Source of the DNA: Bin87 sp965204395
Lineage (GTDB): Bacteria > Chloroflexota > Dehalococcoidia > Lucifugimonadales > UBA3495
Direction of reading: 5' to 3'
DNA: 64,000 nucleotides
Assembly: GCA_965204395.1 (NCBI GenBank)
Contig: OZ241987.1
Span: 1-64,000, forward strand
The notes below the pieces were generated by a model, which ran no database searches, had not been told where the DNA came from, and saw only the letters and a list, made by a program, of their open reading frames with translations. Made by a program: the position numbers and the translations under genes. Below, in pieces: positions 43,644 through 51,591 of this stretch (positions are counted from its first letter, which is position 1; the number at the start of each line of letters is the position of its first letter).

Positions 43644-44648
43644 ATGAAATATGGCGTAACCCTGCTGCCCACGTCTTACGGATCTTTCCGCCGCCACGTC
43701 CGCCTGGCAGAGTCAGTCGGGTTCGATTACATCGGCGTGGCCGACTCCCAGTCGCTCTTCCGGGAGCTAGTAGTGTCCCTGACCGTTGCAGCCATGGATA
43801 CGCAGCGAGTCCATCTTGGCCCGTCCGTAACCAACCCGTTGACCAGGCATCCCGCGGTGCTGGCGTCCGCCATCGCGTCGCTGAACGAACTGTCCGGCGG
43901 ACGCGCATTCTTGGGCATCGGCACCGGCGACTCGGCGATTCTGAATCTGGGGTTGCGTCCGGCGCGACTGGCAACTTTGAGGGAGTACATCGGCGCGCTG
44001 CGCTCGTTCATGGTCGGCGAACCCGCGGAGTACCTGGGCAGGGAGGGGCACGTCAGTTGGAGCAAGCAGCCGGCCCCGATCATGATGTCCGCCGAGGGAC
44101 CGCGCACCCTGCGCATCGCCGGCGAGATCGCCGACCGCGCCATGATCCACACCGGGCTTACACCGGAGATCCTGGAGGACACCATCGCTCACGTCCGCGC
44201 CGGCGAATGGAACGCGGGCAAGCCCCTGGGGAGCACACAGGTCTGGGCTTTCGCCAAGTGCAACATCGCCGACGACCACGACGCCGCCATCGACGAAATC
44301 AAGATGGCCCTGGCCGCCAGCGCCCACCACGCTTTCCGGTTCACGTTGGAGGGCAAGCACGTTCCCGAGGACCTGCACGAGGCGATGATGGCCATACAGG
44401 GCGAGTACGTGCCGGCCGAACACGAGCAGGTCGGAGATACCCGCAACGCCGCCATCACCGACGAGTTCGGGGTCACCGACTACCTGGCCGACCGGTTCGC
44501 CGTCGTCGGTACACCGGAGGAATGTCGCGCCAAGGTTTCGCAGATCGCGTCGTCCGGCGTGGACGTGTTGCAAATCACCGCCATCAGCCACGACCCGGGG
44601 GACATCATCCGCAGGTTCGGCGACGACGTGATCGCGCACGCGTCGTAA
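43644..44648 (+). CDS. LLM-class F420/flavin-dependent oxidoreductase
   Basis: A 334-residue TIM-barrel protein: MKYGVTLLPTSYGSFRRHVRLAESVGFDYIGVADS in two halves, VHLGPSVTNPLTRHPAVLASAIASLNELS, GRAFLGIGTGDSAILNLG and FAVVGTPEECRAKV. The GIGTGDSA block is typical of the methylene-tetrahydromethanopterin-reductase-like F420 branch. It belongs to a different LLM subgroup than the gene at 26390-27556. It starts 28 bp after the SDR gene and may share its transcript. Substrate unknown. Confidence 0.88.
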   Translation: MKYGVTLLPTSYGSFRRHVRLAESVGFDYIGVADSQSLFRELVVSLTVAAMDTQRVHLGPSVTNPLTRHPAVLASAIASLNELSGGRAFLGIGTGDSAILNLGLRPARLATLREYIGALRSFMVGEPAEYLGREGHVSWSKQPAPIMMSAEGPRTLRIAGEIADRAMIHTGLTPEILEDTIAHVRAGEWNAGKPLGSTQVWAFAKCNIADDHDAAIDEIKMALAASAHHAFRFTLEGKHVPEDLHEAMMAIQGEYVPAEHEQVGDTRNAAITDEFGVTDYLADRFAVVGTPEECRAKVSQIASSGVDVLQITAISHDPGDIIRRFGDDVIAHAS

Positions 44649-44673
44649 CGATCTAGCAACTGCAACAACAAAA

Positions 44674-44699
44674 CGGGGGCGACTCTTACATCGCCCCCG
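44674..44699. terminator. Terminator between convergent genes
   Basis: CGGGGGCGA (44674-44682), 8-base loop, TCGCCCCCG (44691-44699). The minus-strand side is followed by TTTTGTTGTTGC, so it should at least end the ferredoxin transcript. Confidence 0.7.
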
Positions 44700-44722
44700 C
44701 GTGCATGGCTATGGGATGAAAA

Positions 44723-44947
44723 CTACGGGAACAGGATCTCCCCGGTCTCGGCGTCCTCAACGGTGATGGCGGTCACCGGGCAATTCTCGGCCGCTTCGAT
44801 GATGGTCTCCTCCGGGTCGCCGGCCGCATCCTTGACGTAGGACTGGCGGTCTTCGTTGAGTCCGAAGGTGTTGGTGGCGAATGTCTCGCACATGGCGTTG
44901 CCCACGCAAACGTTGTAGTCCACGGTGATCTTCAACTGTCGGGCCAT
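44723..44947 (-). CDS. 3Fe-4S-type ferredoxin, P450 redox partner
   Basis: A 74-residue ferredoxin. Cysteines are arranged CVGNAMC (Cys14 and Cys20) and NCPVTAI near residue 56, the C-x5-C...CP pattern of [3Fe-4S] ferredoxins that serve bacterial P450s. A fourth cysteine at the usual [4Fe-4S] position is absent (Ala/Asn instead). GAGGAGG precedes the ATG. It follows the first P450 gene by 75 bp in the same direction, so it is the likely electron donor for that enzyme and perhaps for the whole array. Confidence 0.92.
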   Translation of the reverse strand: MARQLKITVDYNVCVGNAMCETFATNTFGLNEDRQSYVKDAAGDPEETIIEAAENCPVTAITVEDAETGEILFP

Positions 44948-45022
44948 TGGGGTAACCTCCTCGTGGTTTTGGGTTGGTACGTCAGTAATGGCGGTCAGCA
45001 GCGGCGGCTTTGCGGTGTGATG

Positions 45023-46252
45023 CTATTGCATGCTGACGGGTAGTTTCAACAGGGTTCGCTGACCGACGCTGGGGACATATTCCAGCCGGTCGGGGTCAGT
45101 TTCAAGCTCGAAACCCTCAAAACGCCGGGCCAACTCGGCGAACGCCTCCTGCCCCTCCAGGCGGGCCAGCGTCGCTCCAAGACAATGATGCACGCCGCTC
45201 CCGAAAGCAACGTGGGGATTCGGGTTGCGCGTTATGTCCAGACCATCTGGTTGTTCGAACACATCCGGATCCCGGTTGGCCGACGAAATGACCCAGCGGA
45301 CCCGGTCGTCTTTCCCGACTACCTGCCCATCGCCCATATCGACGTCCTGCGTGGCTATGCGCTGAATAGACTTCAGCGGCGAGTCGTAGCGCAACACCTC
45401 CTCGACGGCATCTACAATGCGGCCGTCCGGGTCGGTTCGCAGCAGATCAAACTGGTCTGAATGCTGTGCGAACGCCAGCACGCCGTTGGAGATCAGATCA
45501 TTGGTGGTCTCGTGTCCGGCCACTAGCAGCAGCAACGCGTTGGCCAGAACCTCGTCCCGGGTGTAAGCCCCCATGATCTCGCCCTTGCAGATCACCGACA
45601 GCAGGTCGTCCCCAGGATCGCGCACCCGCTCGGTCACGATGGGCGCGAGGTAGTCCGTTACTGCCTGCACGCCCGCGGCGAAATCGCGGATGCGGCCGGG
45701 ATCGTTGCCGTCGAACCCGCACATCTGGCTGCACAGTTCCTTGACGAACCCCCGGTCGCTGGGCGGAATGTCCATCAGGCCGGCGATGATGCTGTATGTG
45801 AGCGGCGTTGCGAAATCGTGCATCACGTCCATGCGGCCGGCGCCCTGGAGATCGTCCAGCAGGTCGTTCACGGTTTGGCGCACCAGCGGTCGCCAAGTTT
45901 CCATGGCCTTGGGAGTGAAATACCCGTGGACCACCTTGCGCTTTTCTCTGTGCTTCGCGCCGTCGTTCTGGGTGAATCGGGCGGCCATCCAGTTTCGCAC
46001 CGCGGCGAACAGCTCCATGTCCTCTTCGGGAATGGTTGGCGCCGGCGGCCGATTGTCGCGCAGTGCGACCTCCGACGAGAAGTATTCAGGGTGTCGCGCC
46101 GTCCACACCAGGCGTTCGTAACTGGTCACCACCCACATCTGGTACTGCTCGTTCCAGTGCACCGGAGCCTCTGACCGCAGCGCTCCGAAATAACCGTAAG
46201 GGTCGCGAATCGCGTCGGGCGAAAACAGATCATCGTGAGCGAAAGCAGGCAT
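45023..46252 (-). CDS. Cytochrome P450, array member 1
   Basis: A 409-residue soluble bacterial P450. I-helix LLLVAGHETTNDLI, the ExxR of EEVLRYDS, and heme loop AFGSGVHHCLGATLARLE with the thiolate Cys357 are complete. It is the member most distant from the other three and is paired with the ferredoxin gene. The predicted reaction is monooxygenation of a small hydrophobic compound; the substrate cannot be told. Divergent from the HicB-like pair. Confidence 0.95.
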   Translation of the reverse strand: MPAFAHDDLFSPDAIRDPYGYFGALRSEAPVHWNEQYQMWVVTSYERLVWTARHPEYFSSEVALRDNRPPAPTIPEEDMELFAAVRNWMAARFTQNDGAKHREKRKVVHGYFTPKAMETWRPLVRQTVNDLLDDLQGAGRMDVMHDFATPLTYSIIAGLMDIPPSDRGFVKELCSQMCGFDGNDPGRIRDFAAGVQAVTDYLAPIVTERVRDPGDDLLSVICKGEIMGAYTRDEVLANALLLLVAGHETTNDLISNGVLAFAQHSDQFDLLRTDPDGRIVDAVEEVLRYDSPLKSIQRIATQDVDMGDGQVVGKDDRVRWVISSANRDPDVFEQPDGLDITRNPNPHVAFGSGVHHCLGATLARLEGQEAFAELARRFEGFELETDPDRLEYVPSVGQRTLLKLPVSMQ

Positions 46253-46303
46253 GGATAACCCCTGTGGAAACTGGGAGGTGCCCGGTCAAATTATCACACG
46301 CAT

Positions 46304-46312
46304 TGGTATAAT
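46304..46312 (+). promoter_or_regulatory. Extended -10 promoter of the HicB-like pair
   Basis: TGGTATAAT (TGn plus TATAAT at 46307-46312) with no good -35, 95 bp upstream of the start codon at 46407. A divergent promoter for P450 member 1 should lie in the same gap. Confidence 0.5.
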
Positions 46313-46406
46313 TCAAACGTAGTATACGATTTCCGGGAGCGGACTCCCTCCACTATTATCACATCTACCCGGTTGTTTTCACGCACGGCAAAAAGGGGTC
46401 GCGGCC

Positions 46407-46706
46407 ATGCCGGAAGTCTCGATGAACATCACCTTGCAAAGCGAGTATCGGGGCGATCATTGGGCATGCCGCTCGCCCCAGCTAGGGTTCACCGTGTACG
46501 GAAAAACGCGCGCCGACGCAGAGCACGAGGTGAACCACGCCGTGGGAGCGTTGCTGCACAGCTTTCACGGTGACCTGGACCGCATCACCCGCTACCTTAC
46601 ACGCTATGAGGTGGCTCATAGCATCGATGCTGATCCCGGCTCTGAAGTTACTGATTCCGACGGCCAAACCCGCCTTGTCCGAATCGAGGTGCCTATTGCA
46701 GCCTGA
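46407..46706 (+). CDS. HicB-like small protein
   Basis: A 99-residue protein. Residues 6-50 (ITLQSEYRGDHWACRSPQLGFTVYGKTRADAEHEVNHAVGALL in pieces) follow the HicB/UPF0150 half-fold: a strand pair with W-x-C-x-x-P, then G-x-T-x-x-x-A and a helix. No DNA-binding domain is seen at the C-terminus. AAGGGG lies about 10 bases before the ATG. The next gene overlaps its end by 11 bp, which suggests a two-gene unit of the toxin-antitoxin kind. A HicA partner in its usual form is not present. Confidence 0.65.
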   Translation: MPEVSMNITLQSEYRGDHWACRSPQLGFTVYGKTRADAEHEVNHAVGALLHSFHGDLDRITRYLTRYEVAHSIDADPGSEVTDSDGQTRLVRIEVPIAA

Positions 46707-46941
46707 CATCAATCTCAGTCCGCAAGAAGAGGTCGCCATTCTCGCACGCCTCGGCATGAACCAAATCGATAGCGCAGGATCATACGCCATATACATCAGC
46801 GCCGACGACCGGCGCATTTTGTTGCACTTTGAGCATCAATGGGATCGTCCTTTCAACGACTTGGCAATTGAACTGGCGCGCCACGGGTTTACCCGGACAG
46901 AAGTCGAAGCCGCTCGCGAATCCCTCTACACCGATCACTAG
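46696..46941 (+). CDS. Small partner of the HicB-like protein, unknown
   Basis: An 81-residue frame with a TTG start, GAGG 7 bases upstream, overlapping the HicB-like gene by 11 bp. It contains ILARLGMNQIDSAGSYAIYIS, DRRILLHFEHQW and LARHGFTRTEVEAA. There is a loose resemblance in order to HicA (LGF...GSH...) but the catalytic GSHxxY motif is AGSYAIY, so a HicA call is not supported. The terminator at 46970-47000 closes the unit. Confidence 0.6.
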   Translation: MQPDINLSPQEEVAILARLGMNQIDSAGSYAIYISADDRRILLHFEHQWDRPFNDLAIELARHGFTRTEVEAARESLYTDH

Positions 46942-46969
46942 CCCGCTGCCACAAACACCAAAAGACGCA

Positions 46970-47000
46970 GGCCCGCCTTTTGCAAGGCGGGCCACTTTTT
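46970..47000 (+). terminator. Terminator after the HicB-like pair (probably bidirectional)
   Basis: GGCCCGCC (46970-46977), 8-base loop, GGCGGGCC (46986-46993), then ACTTTTT. On the minus strand it also follows P450 member 2. Confidence 0.85.
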
Positions 47001-47027
47001 GGAACCGCATGGGGTCAGAAACTGCGG

Positions 47028-48302
47028 CTACTTGGCGCTGGTCACCGACACCGGCAGGCTCTCCACGGCGCGGAAGGTCAGCACACGGTCGTACTGGACG
47101 TCTTCCACCGGAATTTCCAGCTCGACGTTGTCGAAGCGGTTCGCCAGGTTGCGGAAAATTTCCTGCCCTTCCAGCCTCGCCAACGTCGCGCCCAGACAGT
47201 GGTGGATGCCACTGCCGAAGGCCACGTGCTGGTTCGGGTACCGCTCGATGTCGAAGTCATCGGCCCGGTCGAACACCTTGGGATCGCGGTTGGCGCCAGG
47301 GATGAACCAACGGACGCGGTCGTTCTTGTTGATCTGCTGGCCGTTGAGCTCGATATCGTCCATGGCAATGCGCTGGATGGAACGCACCGGCGAGTCGTAG
47401 CGCAGACACTCCTCGGTGGCGCGGACCGTCTTGCCCTCGGGGTCGGACTTGAGGATCGCCCACTGATCGGGATGCTGGGTGAACGCCAGCGTGCCGTTGC
47501 AGATCAGGTTGATGGTGGTCTCGTGTCCGGCGGACAAGAGCAGCATGATGTTGTTGATGGTCATATCGCGGGTAAAGATTCCCTTGCGCTCGCCCTCGCA
47601 CACCACCATCATCAGGTCCAGCGAGTCGAACTTCTCAGGATTCTGCATCCGATCCTCGACCATGGGCGCGATGAAGTCCTGGAGGTTCTGCACCGCCTGG
47701 GTCAGCGGGCGCATCCGGTCGGGACCCTCACGGTTGAGGAAGCGCAGGTCCTTGGCCAATTCCCGGAGCCTGGGTCGCTCGCTGTCGGGAATGCCCAGCA
47801 TGCGGGCGATCACCAGCAGAGGCAACGGAGTGGCCAGGTCGGCCATCACGTCCATCCGCCCCTTCTCTTCCACCGCGTCCAGCAACTCGTCAATCGCGGA
47901 CTGCACCAACGGCCGCCACATCTCGATGGACTTGGGCGTGAAGTACCCGTGCATCACGCGGCGCATGTCCACGTGGTCGGAACCCGACATCTCAGGATTG
48001 TACCGCCTCTGGTCATGCTGAATGAACCTGGATACCTGCCACTTCTTGATGAAGTTGTACAGTTCCATGTCGTCTTCATCGATGGCCGGGTTGGGCGGCT
48101 TGGTGTCTCGCGCGTACACGCTGGACGAGAACGCCTCGGGATGGCGGGTGACCCACACCAAGTGCTCCCACGACGTGATCATCCAGACGTCCAGCCCTTC
48201 GTTGTAATAGACGGGCTGGTGTTCGCGGAGCCGATTGTAAAAATCGTACGGCTGGTAGATCGCTTCCGGCGAAAATGGGTTGTCGTTGAAGGTGCTGACC
48301 AT
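47028..48302 (-). CDS. Cytochrome P450, array member 2
   Basis: A 424-residue P450 with I-helix LLLSAGHETTINLICNGTLAF, ExxR in EECLRYDSP and heme loop AFGSGIHHCLGATLARLE (Cys369). Most of the sequence, including the start MVSTFNDNPFSPEAIYQPYD, matches member 3, so these two arose by tandem duplication. Compared with member 1 it has a longer N-terminal B-C region (RDTKPPNPAIDEDDMELYNF). Substrate unknown. Confidence 0.95.
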   Translation of the reverse strand: MVSTFNDNPFSPEAIYQPYDFYNRLREHQPVYYNEGLDVWMITSWEHLVWVTRHPEAFSSSVYARDTKPPNPAIDEDDMELYNFIKKWQVSRFIQHDQRRYNPEMSGSDHVDMRRVMHGYFTPKSIEMWRPLVQSAIDELLDAVEEKGRMDVMADLATPLPLLVIARMLGIPDSERPRLRELAKDLRFLNREGPDRMRPLTQAVQNLQDFIAPMVEDRMQNPEKFDSLDLMMVVCEGERKGIFTRDMTINNIMLLLSAGHETTINLICNGTLAFTQHPDQWAILKSDPEGKTVRATEECLRYDSPVRSIQRIAMDDIELNGQQINKNDRVRWFIPGANRDPKVFDRADDFDIERYPNQHVAFGSGIHHCLGATLARLEGQEIFRNLANRFDNVELEIPVEDVQYDRVLTFRAVESLPVSVTSAK

Positions 48303-48406
48303 TGGTTGTAGCCTCCGGTTTGGAAATGGTACGCGAACCGGACATGACGTGCCCGGAGCATTTCGATTCTCGGATTATAACCGATTTTCCGCCCGCGTAC
48401 AGCGCA

Positions 48407-48435
48407 GGAGGGGCGGGTTCGTGACCCGCCCCTCC
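48407..48435. terminator. Strong hairpin after P450 member 3
   Basis: GGAGGGGCGGGT (48407-48418) pairs with ACCCGCCCCTCC (48424-48435), 5-base loop, 12 perfect pairs. No T-tract on either side, so it may act by blocking or stabilising mRNA 3' ends. Confidence 0.6.
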
Positions 48436-48464
48436 CGGTTGACGACGTATCTGCTAACCCGGCG

Positions 48465-49727
48465 CTAACGCGCGTTGGTCACCGTCACCGGCAGGCTCTC
48501 CAACGCCCGCAGGCCGATCAACTGGTCGTATTCCAGATCAGCGATGGGCACTTCCAGTTCCAGGCTGTCGAAGCGGTTGGCAAGGTTGCGGAAGATCTCC
48601 TGACCCTCCAGTCGGGCCAGCGTCGCGCCGAGGCAGTGGTGAACACCGCTGCCGAAAGCCACGTGCTGGTTGGGGTACCGCTCGATGTCGAAATCGTCAG
48701 CCCGGTCGAACACCTTAGGGTCACGGTTGGCGCCGGAAATGAACCACCGGACGCGATCGTTCTTGTTGATGCGCTGCCCGTTCAACTCCATATCGTCCAT
48801 CGCGATCCGTTGGATGGACTTGACCGGCGAGTCGTAGCGCAGGCACTCCTCGGTGGCGCGCACGGTCTTGCCCTCGGGGTCGGACCTCAGGTTTGCCCAC
48901 TGTTCCGGATGCTGTGTGAACGCCAGGGTGCCGTTACAGATCAGGTTGATCGTGGTTTCATGGCCGGCGGACAGCAGGAGCATCACGTTGTTGATGACCT
49001 GGTCCCGGTCGAATATGCCCCGGCGCTCGCCCTCGGCTACCACGGAAATCAGGTCGTCCCTGGGATTTTCCACTCGCTCTGCAACCAGCGGCCCCAGGTA
49101 GTCCTGGAGATTGTGGACCGATTCCGACAGAGGGCCCATCCGGTCGGGGCCCGTGCGGTTCAGGTGGCGCAGGTCCTTGGCGAGTTTTCGCATGATGGGT
49201 CGGTCGCTGTCGGGGATGCCCAACATGCGCGCAATCACCAGCAGCGGCAACGGTGTCGCCAGGTCGGCCATCACGTCCATGCGCCCTTTTTCCTGCACGG
49301 CGTCCAGCAATTCATCGATCGCCGACTGCACCAGTGGCCGCCACATCTCCATGGACTTGGGGGTGAAGTACCCGTGCATCACACGGCGCATGTCGATGTG
49401 GTCGGGGCCGGATATCTCGGGGTTGTAGCGTTTCTGGTCGTGCTGGATGAACCTGGAGACCTGCCAATTGCGGATGAAATTGTAGATTTCCATGTCGTCT
49501 TCGTCGATGGGCGGGTTCGGCGGCCGAACGTCCCTGGCGAAAACGCTGGATGAGAACACCTCCGGGTGGCGGGTTACCCACACCAGGTGCTCCCACGAGG
49601 TGACCATCCACACCTCGTACTGTTCGTTGTAATGAACCGGCTCCCAATCCCGCAGACGGGCGAAGAAATCGTACGGCTGGTACATCGCCTCTAGAGAGAA
49701 GGGATCATCGTTGATTGTGCTTACCAT
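48465..49727 (-). CDS. Cytochrome P450, array member 3
   Basis: A 420-residue P450, the close tandem paralogue of member 2 over its whole length. I-helix LLLSAGHETTINLI, ExxR in EECLRYDSPV and heme loop AFGSGVHHCLGATLARLE (Cys365) are complete. Differences concentrate in the region before the I-helix (ERVENPRDDLISVVAEGERRG), where substrate contacts lie, so the two copies may accept different substrates. Confidence 0.95.
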   Translation of the reverse strand: MVSTINDDPFSLEAMYQPYDFFARLRDWEPVHYNEQYEVWMVTSWEHLVWVTRHPEVFSSSVFARDVRPPNPPIDEDDMEIYNFIRNWQVSRFIQHDQKRYNPEISGPDHIDMRRVMHGYFTPKSMEMWRPLVQSAIDELLDAVQEKGRMDVMADLATPLPLLVIARMLGIPDSDRPIMRKLAKDLRHLNRTGPDRMGPLSESVHNLQDYLGPLVAERVENPRDDLISVVAEGERRGIFDRDQVINNVMLLLSAGHETTINLICNGTLAFTQHPEQWANLRSDPEGKTVRATEECLRYDSPVKSIQRIAMDDMELNGQRINKNDRVRWFISGANRDPKVFDRADDFDIERYPNQHVAFGSGVHHCLGATLARLEGQEIFRNLANRFDSLELEVPIADLEYDQLIGLRALESLPVTVTNAR

Positions 49728-49865
49728 AGCGGCAACCTCCAGATAGAAGGGTAATGCGTCGGGTAATCGTCGGTTAACGACGGCTTTCGGATTGTCGCAT
49801 TATAACCAACGCCCTACGCGTCGCACAATGCCCAGCCCATCGCCGATTTTTCAACACGTTGCCAT

Positions 49866-49895
49866 CAAAAAGGGGCGGGTTCATCACCCGCCCCT
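49866..49895 (-). terminator. Intrinsic terminator of P450 member 4
   Basis: AGGGGCGGGT (49871-49880) pairs with ACCCGCCCCT (49886-49895), 5-base loop, followed on the minus strand by TTTTTGATGG. The stem core is the same as in the hairpin at 48407. Confidence 0.85.
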
Positions 49896-49928
49896 CTGCT
49901 TGCGAGAAGCTTTGATCCTGACGCGGTC

Positions 49929-51215
49929 TTACGACAGGTTCACCGGCAGCGTCTCCAGCGTGCGGAAGGTGATGCTGGAGGTGTAGCTGAGGTCGTCCGG
50001 GTCGCAGCCCATGTTCAGGTTCGGGAACCGCTCGGCGATGGCCTTGAACGCCTCCTGACCCTCGAGGCGGGCCAGCGTCGCGCCCAGGCAGTGGTGGATG
50101 CCGCTGCCGAAGGCCACGTGCGGGTTGGGGTACCGCTCGATGTCAAAGTCATCGGGCCGGTCGAACACCTCTGGGTCGCGGTTGGCGGAGGTAACGAACC
50201 AGCGCATCCGCTCGTCCTTCTGGATGGTCTTGCCGCCCAGCTCAACGTCCTCGCCGGCGATGCGGGTGATGGACTTGACCGGCGCGTCGTACCGCAGGCA
50301 TTCCTCGGTGGCGCGGATCATCTTGCCCGCCGGGTCGGTCTTGAACAGCTCCCACTGGTCGGGGTGCGTCATGAACGCCCGGGTGCCGTTGCAAATCAGG
50401 TTGATGGTGGTCTCGTGTCCGGCCAGCAGCAGCAGGATGGCGTTGGCTACCACCTGCTCCTCGTCCATTATCTGCTGACCGGCCGCGTTGGTCATGCGGG
50501 CGGCGTCGGTCATCCGGTCGAGCAGGTCGCCGTTGGGGTTCTTGAGCCGCTCTTTCACCATGGGCCGCAGGTAGTCCTGCAGCTCGGTGATGCCCTCGGT
50601 CAGCGGCTGCATCCGGTCGGCGTTGCCGCGACCGATGAACAGCAGCTTCTCAGCCAGCGAGCGGATGAACTGCCGGTCGTAGGTCTCGATGCCCATCATG
50701 GCGGCGATGACCAGCAGCGGCAGTGGGGTGGCGTAGTCTCGCATCACGTCCATGTGGCCGCGCTCTTCCGCCTCGTCCAGCAGCTGATTAATGGCGGACT
50801 GCACCAGCGGGCGCCAGAGTTCCATGGCCTTCGGGGTGAAGTAGCCGTGGATCACCTTGCGCATGTCGGTGTGGTCCGGGCCGCCGTGCTCGGCGATGTG
50901 CGCGTGCGAGCTGACCGCCCGACGGTCGGTCTGGATGAACCACTGGCTGAAGAAGTTCCGCACGTCCTCATAGAGGCCCATATCGGACTCGTCGATGGAG
51001 GGATACGGAGGCAGCGGGTCGCGGTAGAACACCTCCGAGGAGAATGCCTCGGGCCGGCGGGTCACCCAAACCAGATCCTTGTACTTGGTGATGACCCACA
51101 GCTTGTAGGGGTCGTTCCAGTGGACCGGGTCCTGTTCCCGCATCCGCCCGAAATAGGTATAGGGGTCTTGAACGACCTCAGGCGAAAACAGGTCTTCATT
51201 GAACGTGGTAACCAT
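49929..51215 (-). CDS. Cytochrome P450, array member 4
   Basis: A 428-residue P450 with LLLLAGHETTINLICNGTRAF, ExxR in EECLRYDAPVKS and heme loop AFGSGIHHCLGATLARLE (Cys376). It shares the MVTTFNEDLFSPEVVQDPY type opening with members 2 and 3 but carries an insertion in the B-C region (SSHAHIAEHGGPDHTDMRK). The ATG at 51215 has GGGAGG 7 bases upstream; an in-frame start at 51239 would leave that site inside the gene. First gene of the minus-strand P450 series. Confidence 0.94.
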   Translation of the reverse strand: MVTTFNEDLFSPEVVQDPYTYFGRMREQDPVHWNDPYKLWVITKYKDLVWVTRRPEAFSSEVFYRDPLPPYPSIDESDMGLYEDVRNFFSQWFIQTDRRAVSSHAHIAEHGGPDHTDMRKVIHGYFTPKAMELWRPLVQSAINQLLDEAEERGHMDVMRDYATPLPLLVIAAMMGIETYDRQFIRSLAEKLLFIGRGNADRMQPLTEGITELQDYLRPMVKERLKNPNGDLLDRMTDAARMTNAAGQQIMDEEQVVANAILLLLAGHETTINLICNGTRAFMTHPDQWELFKTDPAGKMIRATEECLRYDAPVKSITRIAGEDVELGGKTIQKDERMRWFVTSANRDPEVFDRPDDFDIERYPNPHVAFGSGIHHCLGATLARLEGQEAFKAIAERFPNLNMGCDPDDLSYTSSITFRTLETLPVNLS

Positions 51216-51543
51216 ATGGGCCCTCCCGTAGCGTTTCACGGCATGCTGGGCCGCCGGCGCTTTTCAGCCAGCAGCAGACGTTGCTGATTTGCCGAATTTT
51301 AGCAATCGTCCCGTATCAGGTCAATCTCAATCGGAATTATATTGTAACACCGGCTGCATTACTCGCCGAAATATATCATTGCGACGAAATACGTAAGGCC
51401 TGAACGATTCGTAGACGATGCTATGGGCCCGATGCGGATGCCATCCCATGTACGCCTGGTTGGGATACCCCGCCGCGCGTTATCGTCAAGTTCTCGCTTG
51501 CGCCCAGACGCCTCGCGCTGATCCCAGTGAATCCGCAACCCCT
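51216..51543. other. About 330 bp intergenic between P450 member 4 and glmU
   Basis: AT-rich in its first half (51300-51400) and likely to hold the P450 promoter on the minus strand (TATAAT complement near 51337-51345), but no clear -35. No gene or repeat is seen. Confidence 0.4.
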
Positions 51544-51552
51544 TGCTATAAT
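51544..51552 (+). promoter_or_regulatory. Extended -10 promoter of glmU
   Basis: TGCTATAAT, a perfect extended -10 (TGn then TATAAT at 51547-51552), 39 bp upstream of the start codon; no good -35. Confidence 0.65.
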
Positions 51553-51591
51553 TCGCCTATTCGCCCAACTCGTGCGCGTTGGAGGACCAAA

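Noticed and set aside
46696..46941. HicA toxin call for the partner of the HicB-like gene
   Set aside because: The GSHxxY core of HicA is replaced by AGSYAIY and the His is absent.
46980..48311. Plus-strand frames opposite the P450 genes (also 48636-49553 and 50091-51287)
   Set aside because: They resemble each other only because the P450 genes beneath them are paralogous; no independent coding evidence.
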